64,000 nucleotides of DNA, taken from assembly GCA_029582265.1 (NCBI GenBank), contig CM055827.1, positions 37,540,760 through 37,604,759 of the forward strand, read 5' to 3'. Position numbers and translations under genes: made by a program. The stretch comes from Zoroaster sp. YZ-2022. Taxonomy: Eukaryota > Echinodermata > Asteroidea > Forcipulatida > Zoroasteridae. The stretch's first letter is position 1; each line of letters starts with the position of its first letter. Shown piece by piece: positions 11,832-23,500 of this stretch. The notes beneath the pieces are model-generated. The model ran no database searches, was not told the DNA's origin, and saw only the letters and a list, made by a program, of their open reading frames with translations.

Positions 11832-12460
11832 CCGGTCAGAACGTCCACACGTCAAAACGTCCACAGACCCAGTCATAATCATTTAATCAGATATCGTCCT
11901 TAATTTGTTACAAACTGTTTTCCTTGCTTTAAAATATTGGTTTTAAAGTTTAATTCTCACAATAATTAGTGTATTGTAAAGAAAAATAAACATATAGATC
12001 TATTTCATGATTAAAACAAAAAGTGAGTTTTAATACCTTGATGTCGTGCAACCCGTGAATGCCACTTCGCATACGTACATGCATACGCTGTACGTGTGTG
12101 GCAAATGCACTGCGCTGTATTAAAAGGCGATCGCTGTTTAGTGTTAATTCGTGGAGACAGTCTCGCGCATGCTCTGTGTAAATAGGGAGTAATTTTGTAA
12201 AGGTGCGAAAATCGAGAACCCATAGAGCTATCCAAGTTTAATAAATCTTTAATTGTATTTCTTGAATTATCTTTGATTTTTTGTGATGTTGGTTACTTGG
12301 TTAATTTTTGGCTGTGTGTGTGGGACTCAGAGTAAGTTGCTGAGGTCGATGTGTGGAAGCTGGCATTCTGTACAATTCCAGGCATTCCAGATGTTTTGAC
12401 TTGTGGACGTTTTGACTGTGGACGGTGTGGACGTTTTGACCAGTGGACGCTTTGACTGGA
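11832..12460. mobile_element. Possible MITE with repeated 'gtcaaaacgtccac' ends
   Basis: The left end carries acacgtcaaaacgtccac and the right end several inverted copies (gtggacgttttgac). No clear target-site duplication or coding frame was seen, so the boundaries are approximate. Confidence 0.4.
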
Positions 12461-12857
12461 CAGCGGCTAACTTACTGCCTTATTTTTAAGGGGTTTTAGT
12501 CAACTCAGCTGTTGACCGAGTCTGTCAAGTAACGTTACTGAATTAACATTTGTGCTCATATTTCTTACTAACTGCATTAGGCCTAAAATTAAAAACAGAA
12601 CCCTAAAAATAAATGAAAAAATACCATACAGGATAGGCCTATACTCACTATAGACAGTATAGGCCTATGGTAAACAGTTAACAGTTAGCCTAGAATCTTT
12701 GTTTACCAACTCAACTATTTTAAAAATTAACATAGGTTAATAACATTTGCTAGGGCCTATGTAGCCTATGACTATGTCAACAAAAACACAAAATTACAAC
12801 CATTGACCGTTGGCATGATTGGGCTTTGCGGAAATAAAAACTTTCGCGGTAATATCC

Positions 12858-12997
12858 GCCATGCTTTTGACGGGGCAGAATTGTTTATTTTGAACACTCG
12901 TTGCCGTCAGCAACCTGGCACTCGAACTTCACGCACGCCAGGTCGCAGACGGCATGAGTATTTGAAATAAAAAATTCTGCCCCGTCAAAAATATGGC
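12858..12997. repeat. Short inverted repeat element (140 bp)
   Basis: Left gacggggcagaatt and right aattctgccccgtc are perfect complements, flanked by imperfect gccat/atggc. Inner parts (gccgtc/gacggc) also pair. It looks like a small MITE or a strong hairpin. Confidence 0.65.
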
Positions 12998-13408
12998 GCA
13001 TGACAGAGTGTATTGCAGTGTTGGAAAGATTTTAGGCCCTTGGCATGGCCTATTTTAAATTTAATAATGTTTCGGGTAAAACAGGTCAATAGTAGCCTCT
13101 GCGTAAGTACGTGATCAGAAGTAGCATAAGGGTTGTACTGAAGAATAATCTGCTTGAGCCTTAGCCCCAATGTTGTTTGACTCATTTCCTTTTAATGTTA
13201 AATAATGCATCAAAAAAGAAATGTCAGCCTAGCCTTAGGAAGCTATTGCTATGCCTCTTAGATTCTCTCAGATAACCAAACAGTTTGATTTTCAATAAGT
13301 AATGTTAACATAGTCTAGAGAATGGAGCATTGTGCTTATTGAGACCATTTTTCTGAAAATTTTTGTCACATTATTAATGACTTATCTTTTTAAATTTTTA
13401 TCCCACAG
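12998..13408. other. Presumed 5' intron or promoter-proximal region of DNAH6
   Basis: The first coding exon of DNAH6 begins after an acceptor (tcccacag at 13401-13408), so at least one noncoding 5' exon lies upstream, unseen by me. Confidence 0.45.
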
Positions 13409-16400
13409 ATCCGTCCAGTGACACATTATGTCACAGTCAATGAATAATACAGCTTCCCACCAACGCAATGCCAATGGTAACCTCAATGGGAGTATAAATG
13501 GCCACTCATTCGGCCTTCCTGGGGTTGACCAGGAACAGCTACAGAGTCGTCTGTACTCCTATGCACCAAAGCAGGTACCAGAAAACAAGACGGCACTGAA
13601 ATTCAAAAGAATAACACCAGCTCAGAAGATCACACGCGCAAAACCCACTTCAACAAAGTTGGAGCCATTGGTGAGATTCAAATTACTTGTGATTCCACAC
13701 TTCAATCTTTAAAGATGTATTGCCCATGTTTTTCACTATATTTTAATGGCAATTTAATCTTCAGGATTATGCTGGACACTGTAGTTATGGCTTGGATTAT
13801 AATTTTTCAATCATTTGTTTTGAATTTATTTTAATAAAGAACACTTGATGAATATGGTTTATCTCTACCCCTCTGTGGCTACTAATTCCCAACATCTCTA
13901 TCAATGGATTTGCTGGCTGGAATCCTGCATAAGATATTTCTGTTGTGTTGTTCCTAGTAATTAATAATGATGCTAACACCTTTTGATGATCTGTGCAGCC
14001 TGGCCTTGCTAGGTTTCAGGAGCGTAATCAACTGGAGTACATCAGAAGCAGAGCAGCCGAGGAGCAGGCAGCAAGAGGTTTGCTCGTGGGGAAATCCCAG
14101 GGTGAGCCTGAATCGAAGAAGCCACGACGTCCTGGATCAGTTGAGCCACTACAGAGGCCACCTAGTGCTACCCTACTACCAGAGCTTCCAGATGACCTCA
14201 AACAAAAACAGGTACTGAAAACCTATCTCAGCTTGTCAGTGTCATAGACTCCAAATTATCTTGAGGACTGGGGCTGATTTTATTACTAGGAACATTGCTT
14301 GGTAAATATTAGCAAAGTAAGTGTGTTAATTAATTATAAGAAAATTCACTGGCAAGTGAACATGCAAAGCAAAACATTCTGCTTGGCATAATTTTGTGCT
14401 TAGCTCTATGAAATAGAATCCCATCACAATGTCTGCCAATCAGAGATCACTTTATACACTTTGACACCAGTCTGTTTTGAAAATGAGCCTCATTTTGATT
14501 CTCATTGACATGTATTCCAAGGCGGCCATTTTCTGTCATTTTGCATGTGAAACAGCAAGAAAATACTAAATTGATTCAAAGTTTTATTGTTATTTGCAGG
14601 ATTCTTTTGCCGGAGGTCCACTCAGGTCTCCGACTCCACCCAAAGAGCCTAAACTGTCCAGTCCAAGACCAGGACATACAAGGGGAACCACTGTTAACAT
14701 CCCCGTATCTCAGGGTCCAGAGGAGTTGGAAGGACTGAGAGATATCAGTGAAATCATCTGCATTCTCAGAGAGAAGCCCAAGCTGGGATTCCTCTATATG
14801 TCACCTGCAGTACCCAAATCATCTGTGTTATACCATCCGTACAACCTCAAGTAAGTCCTTTAAGTTACCTCTAATAAGCCATTTGCTTGGTATCAGTTGT
14901 TCAGTACACCATTTTGGCCTATCATCCATACTTATATGTAGTTATATCAATAGGGTAAATATAATCTATATTAAATCTTGCCACATTCATTTGGTCACAC
15001 ATCAAAGTATGTATGGGAATAGAGAAGGTATGTATCTTAGCTTTACATGTTGCTTCTGGCAGCTTAGTAAACACCACTGTTGACCATTGAGTTAAAAGCT
15101 TGGTTGCCTGATGTAGCTTTGCATGGTGAGGATGATAAGTAAGACTAATTGCGGTGACACCATGTGAAATCTCAATTGAGTAGTAATTAGTTCTGAAAAG
15201 AACTGGAGGTACAACTCGACGTTTCGATCAGTATGCTCTGATCGTCCTCATTCTCCTGAGGACGATCAGAGCATACTGATCGAAACGTCGAGTTGTACCT
15301 CCAGTTCTTTTCAGAACTAATTACTACTCAATTGAGATTTCACATGGTGTCACCGCAATTAGTCTTACTTATTTTTTATTAGTCATCTTTCAAATTATCT
15401 AATAAAACATCTAAAGAAGCACTAACTTCTATAACTAACCAACTGTTATTTCTATAAACAAGAAAGTAAAAACTTTGTATCTCCTTCTCAATTGTATGTA
15501 CACGTGTATTTGTTTTTCCCACAGAATTGTCAATCATAATGGGATTAATCACAGTGACTACTACACAATCAGTCGTAAGGGAGTAACACACATGCAACCC
15601 AATGAGACAGTATTTACTGATCTTGATCGTTGGGAGCAGGAGTACATGTATTACACCCGGCTCATCAAAATCCCCACATTTGCCCTCTTCCGCAAGTGGA
15701 AGGCCTTCATGACATGGCGTAAAAACGTTTCCTCACGTAAGATTGCAAACTGTAAGAAACAGCTTCAGGAGAACTTGTTCATTGTCAACCCAGTAAGTTT
15801 TGCCTTTCCATTCTTTGACAAATAGCATTTTTTGAGTATTAGACTGGCGTGAGTCAGTGTATTGTTAATTCTTTTGTTCCTGGTCCCCCGATAATGACAA
15901 GAATAATGCTTTTACTGCAAACCATATTATACTGATATTCCACATGATAAGCCTAAAATCAGATTATTACTTTGGAAATTTTTTTCAATTTGTTGTAAAT
16001 ATTGAATTGAACATTTCATTTGGTATCGCTCTTTGTTTTTGCAGTCCTTGCGACCAGCTCTCCTCAATGTACGTGAGATGTGCTATCGTATAAGTGATAT
16101 GGGACTCTGTAAAGTAGAAAAGGGAAATACATACACTTTGTCTGACTTCACAGTGGCACAGTTTGCACAGCTGAATGAGGTAAGAATCTGTGAATAATTC
16201 AGAAATATTTACACAATTAATTCCTATATTTAAATTCTGTTTGCCTTTTTCTAAGATTTGATTGTTGTTTTTTCTCCATACATTTGATTTCAGTATTCTT
16301 TTAAGATAATAGTTCAGATAATACTAAGATTTATTGATGCTGTAGGCACTTATTGTTATCCACAGCCATCAAATCATTCCAAGAACCACCTGAGGCCCTT

Positions 16401-17512
16401 AACAGTTATTATATTTAGGTAAAACTTGTAGCTTTGCATGGTGAGGATGATAAGTAAGACTAATTGCGGTGACACCATGTGGAATCTCAATTGAGTAGTA
16501 ATTAGTTCTGAAAAGAACTGGAGGTACAACTCGACGTTTCGAGCAGTCTACTTAAGCAGCAGCATTTTCCAGAGTCCGGCATTCTCCTGAGGACGATCAG
16601 AGTATACTGATCGAAACGTCGAGTTGTACCTCCAGTTCTTTTCAGAACTAATTACTACTCAATTGAGATTCCACATGGTGTCACCGCAATTAGTCTTACT
16701 TAGTTATTATATTTGTTCATCCTAATTTGCCTTTTTTCATGGTTTCTGGTTATTATTCTGTTTCTTGAGCTTTCTTCTTTAGCACATTGTATATGTTGCA
16801 ATATGTGCTATGCCAAATATGTGGGACTTGTCAGGTTGGTGTTTGTTATATCAGTGCTACATCAGGGTTCTGTAATACTTGCAGGTTGCTGGTCGATTAG
16901 CTGAATTCAGAGAGTTGGTGAAGGAGGTTGTACGTAGTGCGTGTCGTACGGCTCTCCTTGAAGCAGGCTTTACTCCAGATGATTACTTCCTGGATGCTGA
17001 AAGCCCTGGAGGAGGTAAAGCACTAAAAAAATATGTTTGTCATAATTTGTGTGTGCTATTTTCATAGTTGATATGAGAAATGTGTTTAATAATCAGTTGA
17101 TGCCTAAAGAGTATTATGCATTCATGCATGTATCTTGTCCAATGAAGGTAAAACAGGAGCAATGTGGAATGTAGTTATAAATTGTTTGCACAACAATACA
17201 TAAAGCTTCTTCCTGAATTCAATCTTTATTATCTCTTAACTATGATGCTGTTTTGTTGAGTTTAATAATTAGATTGTTCTAAATTGTATATTCAGTTATG
17301 TATATGTGCTACCTAAGCAAAATCTTTTACTTGAAAAACAACATTTCTTATTTGCAATTTTTTGTTTCAGATGAAGGTGGGCCCCCAGGTACAGCAGCAT
17401 CGAGTTACTTGATGCAGAGTAACTTTGACATGGATATTTATGGGGATGCCCCTGACAAAATGACCTACACAGAACAGGCCAATAAACGTAGTCACTGCAG
17501 GCGACTCACATG
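13409..17512 (+). CDS. DNAH6: DNAH6 N-terminal tail, exons 1-7
   Basis: Residues 1 to about 461. Residues 1-60 are Asn/Gln/Ser-rich and poorly conserved. Conservation begins with [11 protein letters not shown] and K-L-E-P-L, then [17 protein letters not shown] and L-F-R-K-W-K-A-F. The tail is where heavy chains bind intermediate or light subunits and dock to the doublet. The start was chosen because the ATG at 13428 lies 19 nt after the acceptor and opens the conserved frame. Confidence 0.9.
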
Positions 17513-20500
17513 GTAAGTCAATCATTATTGCCATTTATTTGAATAATTAATCATGCTGCTTCCTAATGTTGGTTAAATCTGCATACATTGGCTCCGTTCT
17601 AATATTAATAATAATGAACAGTTCTTATATAGTGCATAATACCTTTGCATAAAAGTCTATATGCGCTTAAAATTACACATCCCAACTAGCTCTCAAAATC
17701 ATATTACAAGATTTTACAATAACCGACTACAATGAACCCACATTTACTTATTAAACAAGTATGTTTTAACCTGGGACTTAAATTTAGTGATAGTGTTTGA
17801 ACTCTTAATTACATCAGGGATGTTGTTCCACAGTTCGGGAGCAGCATACGCAAAACTACGTTAACCGTAGGACCTAGTTTTAACAAAAGGGGTAATCAAA
17901 AGATCTCTATCAGCTGACCTAGGATTTTGTGCAGGCCTATTTTCTCTAATCAAATCTGTTAGGTATGCAGGAGCTAGTCCGTGGCGACAGTAGAATGTTA
18001 ACAATAACCGAGCTGCTGAGTTCTGTATAACCTGAAGCTTCTGTAGTTGTGAATCAGACAAGCAATACAAGAGACTATTACAATAATCTAAATGACACAT
18101 GACAAATCGTCACCGTTTTCACGAAGTGCAAATTGGGCCGCACAGCATAAAATACACGTTTCAAGATAATCGAGTTTTAAGTTGCTCACTTTTTGAAATT
18201 GTAGTTTCACCATCATTAACGCAGAATATTGCCAAATTATGTGCACTATGTGAAAGTACATATTTCAAACTTCTCAAATGTACAAGTTATTCAACAACAG
18301 GACGATTATTTACGTCGTAATTGATTTATTAATACAATTGTCCCTTCGTGAAAATGCTAGAAACAACTTATTTTGCTCTCAAAAGGCAGCGCGCGCCACT
18401 ACAGACCTATAAATAGCTCACAATTTGCACTTTATGAAAACGGAAAAACGCCTTGTGCATGAGTTTTGTCCTTACAGCACGAGCACCCTTTTTAGACCAT
18501 GTAAATTTGTGGGATTGTAGATTTCAATTAAGTAATTCAGAATATCGAAAAAAATTACGATTTTCCCCAATTGGCACTTCGTGAAAACGGTGACGAAATG
18601 AATGAACTAACTTTTCTGTTGTCTCTTTGTTAATAAATTGACAAATTTTTCCAAGCTTGTATAAACCAAAACATGCAGAGTGACAAAATTATCCAAAGTG
18701 AAATGCGCATCAAACACAACACCAAGATTCCTAGCCATGAGATGTAATAATGTCCTCTATTGGTGATGTATACAGTGTGAAAGCTACAGGACCTATAATT
18801 GATCCCTGAGGGACTCCATGGTTTGGAGTGTGAACAGATGAGTATTGCCTATTGATCACTACCGACTGTGGTCGATTTGCTAGATAGCATTGAAACCAGT
18901 CAAGGGCAAGATCCTGGAACCTGAACCTCTGAGATAAACGCTGCAATAGGGTGTCATGACTGATTGTGTTGAATGCACATGAAAAGTCTAGAAGAATGAG
19001 AATTACTTCCTGGCCCATGTCAAGTGATGTCAAGATGTTGTTCGCAACTCGGGGTAATGCTGTTTCACAGCTGTGGTATGGCCTGTAGGCAGATTGCATA
19101 CGAGACTGCAGTTGGTTTTCAGAGATATAACTCTGAATCTGTGATACAGCTGCTCTTTCGACGGTTTTCGCAAAGAAATTTGAGATTTGCAATTGGTCGG
19201 TAATTACTCAGTTCCTCCGAATTTAATTTTGAATTCTTAATAAGAGGTGTAATATTAGTACACTTGAGACCATAAGGAAAATAACCACTCTCGAAGGATT
19301 TATTGATGATACAAGTTATTACAGGCAACAATACATTCACACATTTTTTAACTAAAGACGTCGGAACTGGATCAAGACGACAGGTAGCCAAGGAAGTTTT
19401 TGGTATCATCTTTGCAACTTCGTTCTTTGTTACCGGTGCGAAGCTTTTGAAACAAGAATTCAGAGAGAACTGTTCTCTATAGAGTCCTATTGCATTAAGG
19501 CCCTTGTAGATCTTGGCAAACTAGGTTGTACTAAGGCTCTTTTATAAATGATATAAACCTGAATTTAGATGAAATAAGAATTACGGAAAGAATAATTATA
19601 ATTAACAAATCTAACTTTTGATTACAATGTTTACAATACTTCTGCATTTGCCATAGCAATTGTAAACAGTTATAGTATGAAGTAGACCAACTTAATTAAA
19701 ATGTTGTCTGTTTGATTGTAGTTTCATCCGTCTTGCTGACTACTTGATTGTGAATACAATGCATGTGTTGGCAGTCAACTCTGTCACTACTCTACTGAAT
19801 TACCTTAAAGAACAGCTTCAGAATACCCCATCACAGGCTCAGATACAAGGCAAAGAAGAAGATAAAACAGAGGATGCAGAAGACAAGGTACAGTCTTGAA
19901 TCATTTGTTTGAAATCAATGTAGTTTCGCATGTTATTTTTTTTTCTTTCTGGATCTAGTATCATTAAAACTCTTTATCAATGCCAGAGAAAACCATAGTG
20001 AAAGTTGGTATCACTTTAATTCTTGAAATGCACATGTGTTTAATGTATGCAAAACTGATATTGTTATCAACAACCTAAACTTGTTTGTCAATCACATACA
20101 CAATGGTTGTCTATTTCTCTATCAGGGAACTACTTCCCTAGGAACTGTTTCCCTGGCAGGCACCAACAGTGTCAGTTTCCATGACGACACCATTGACCAC
20201 TCCCTGACCCCACTGTTCTTGACTGAGTTTGTCTTGGAGCCAATCCAGATATTGTTCTCTCCTGATCTGGATGAGTACCAGGATGGTATAGCTGAAGTTA
20301 TCACAGAGTTTCAGAACTGTGTCTTAGGAGTCATCAACTTGGTTCCTGATAACTACTTTGATGCATTCACGAGGTAGGCTGGAAAACTTACATAAATAAA
20401 GTGTTTTATGTCCAAACCCTGTTATATCCATTTCTATATTTAGGTGAGAAAATGACACTCATATGTTTGGAAATATGATGGATAGAATAAACAAAAATAA

Positions 20501-23500
20501 TAATTAATGTAAATGTCCACTAGGCACAATAAGTTTGTGTAATTTCATCAAAAATCAGAAAGAGGATGGTGTTGTAAAAACTTAAAAACTTAAAATTTAG
20601 CTAACCTTCACATACAGTCTAGGGGACCACTTTCAGAACCACTAATTTAAAAAAAAACCTTTTGTACCATTATATCCCTGTATTAGAAAAGTGGATAGAA
20701 TTGATGCCACTTGACCATAAACACATGTACAGAACTTTATGTACACTGATAATGTTGTTTTATTTCTTGTCCATAGACCAATCATCAATGGGAAGTTTGA
20801 AGAGAAAACAGCTGGTGATGGACCGAGTCTGACTGCAATGTTTGAGGATGATAAACATCTACTTGGTGTCATACAGAGCCTCAGAGTAAGTTCTTTTAAA
20901 AGTATGAAATGCCATTTCTTCAATTCCCTTTGGAAATCTGATCTTGTTGGTTTCATTGTGTAGCATTTTTCAGATTGAAAGTAAATTAAAGAGACGGTAT
21001 TGTCACAATCAGAGCAGACTTTCAACAGGGCATGGAATTGATGTCCTAGTTTAAGGTGAACACAGTAACTAATAATTACTACTTTATTTATGCAGCAGAA
21101 ACGGTATTATGACCTTATCATGTGGTTATTGTTTTCATTCACTGAGTTAATCAAAAACTAGCACTCCAATTCTATGCCCTGTTGATCTTGACGATATTGT
21201 CCCTTTAAAAGCAAATAAAAAAAAACAATGTTTTTACTGCTTTGTTTTGTTTTTAATTTTCATCACCAGAAATCATGTTTCTAATACATCCATGATATAA
21301 TATTCACCATGATTGTAATTATTGTCTATGTAATTTACAAGTGATAATGGCCAGCAACTTAGCATACATCCTTCTCCATGTTTAACAGTCTTCATATCGC
21401 TATGAAATGTAAATTGTCAAGTAAGAAATAATTAGTTTCTTAGTGTTTCTATAAAATAGGTCACAGATCATTATGATAAGTTCTTTGCTTTCTGTTAACA
21501 GGATTGTATTACCAAAGCATTTGATGCAGCCAAGCAGTATGCAGACACCTTTGAGCCATTCCGAGAGTTCTACCATGAAAATGAAAGTCTGGATGTAGAA
21601 GCAATGAGGGAACAAGAACATGGTAAAAATATGACATTGAGTAAAATTGATGACAATTAGTAGGAATGTCAAAACTTAATATCACAAACAGTTTGTACAC
21701 TGGTCAGATGTACCCTTTGTAAATCATCTATTATATCTGTATGGTCCATGAATAATATTTACCTTCAAATTATTTCTTTTTACTAAAAGAGCATCTTATC
21801 AAAAATTAAATGATTTTGATATATTTGATTCGTTGCCCCATACTTGAAAAAAATACACCAATACATCAGTTAACTATCCAGCATTGTCTGTGTAGTTTCC
21901 AAAATCATAAGTCGGACCGCTTGTTGGACTTTTGTACTTTTTCTGGAAGCATCCTTTAATCTATCCAGATTTTGACATGGCAATATTGCTTGTTTGGGAC
22001 AATCTTACTATTTTCTGACTACAATACATGAAGATAACTTTTACATAATGTTTTTGATTATGTTTTCTTTAGATGTGGAGTTTTTCTCAGAGGCTTTAGA
22101 GAGATACAACAGACAGCATGTGGGTGCTGAAGCCATCATTCTAAGACGTCCAATAGGAATGCTGATGGTGGATGCTGTACAGATGAGAAATAAACTCATC
22201 CCATCTCCCCTACGCTGTCTGAGAGTGAGTGATAAACTTGCATTGAGGATAATAGAACATCTTTATAGACCATTCCACAAAATGGCAACTCTACTTAGTG
22301 TGAAAAGTTTATGTTTGCAGCAAATGTTTTGCAAAAGTTGTACACATTTTATCATGCAGGGATCATTCTGAGTACATAAACCATTTATTTATATCCATTT
22401 GTGTTTCTCTAACGCATGACTTGCATTATCTTTTCATTTTTTAAATATTTTTCTTCTATTAGGTAATCAATGACATGCTACCCAAACTAGCCAAGAAGCG
22501 AGTAGATGAACTAATTGCAGAGGCACAAGATGCTCAATATAAACTAGAAATCATCCCTTCTACTACAACAGAGTTTGTGGAGGCTCTCATCTTCCTTGAT
22601 AAGATACAAGAACGGGTATGTACACCTTTCAATTCTTATTTGTTTCAATATTTGTCTTACAATTTAGATAGTTAAATATACTTAAGGTTTGCTGTTGCAT
22701 CAAGAAAGTTTTCTCTAATGTTAAATGTGTGGAGATTACACTGTTTACATTGTTATTTCCCATTTCCATGTTTGATATTCTGTTTCCATGGTACATGAGG
22801 GTACTGATACAATTTTCTTTAGTTATTATAATCATTCCTGGGCAATGCAAGCAATGCAATTCCTGGGCAATACAAGCCGATAAATCTGATGAATTGTGGT
22901 AACCTCTTGTCGTCACCAAAAACAACAAAGTAAACTAATAAAAATTAGTCAAGATTTTACCTTAACATTTTTATTATGATTAGGAATTATTAACAAAATA
23001 ATGTTTACAATGTAATATTTGATAACTTTCTACTTTCCAGATTGATCCTTTAGAGGCAGAAGCCATTATCATCAAGGACATGTATGACCTCATTGAGGAG
23101 TATACCGTCCCTACACCACCAGAGGACTTTGCTGTTTATCAGACCCTTGCCCCATCAGTTACTGCCGTACGTAATGCCATTGATAAGGCAGTAGGAGAGC
23201 GTGATGCTAATGTGGACAAGTTCTGTAATCATTTGGATAAGGACATCGCAGAGTTGAATAAAGATGTCAAGAGTATTAAACAGGAATCTCAGGTGAGACA
23301 GATATTGGTGTACAAATTCCTCATCACCCACCCGTGTGGAGAGGGGGGGGGGTGAAAGGCACAAATCCCTCATCACCCACCCGTGTGGAGATGGGGGGGG
23401 GGGTGAAGGGCACAAATCCCTCATCGCCCACCTGTGTGGAGATGGGGGAGAAGGGCACAAATCCCTCATCACCCACCCGTGTGGAGATGGGGGGGGGGTG

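Larger units (their letters stand above)
17604..19480 (-). mobile_element. 5'-truncated, internally deleted CR1/L2-type LINE
   Basis: Minus-strand reading gives reverse transcriptase pieces: Y-R-P-I-A-N-L, a [12 protein letters not shown] box, [10 protein letters not shown], then D-Y-C-N-S-L-L-Y and Q-N-S-A-A-R-L. A frame change near 19120-19190 splits the ORF. The segment that should hold the catalytic Y-A-D-D box is missing between about 18735 and the following A-R-N-L-G-V-V-F-D. The 3' end carries an (ATT)n-like tail near 17604. It is dead and lies in the intron between exons 7 and 8. Confidence 0.85.
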
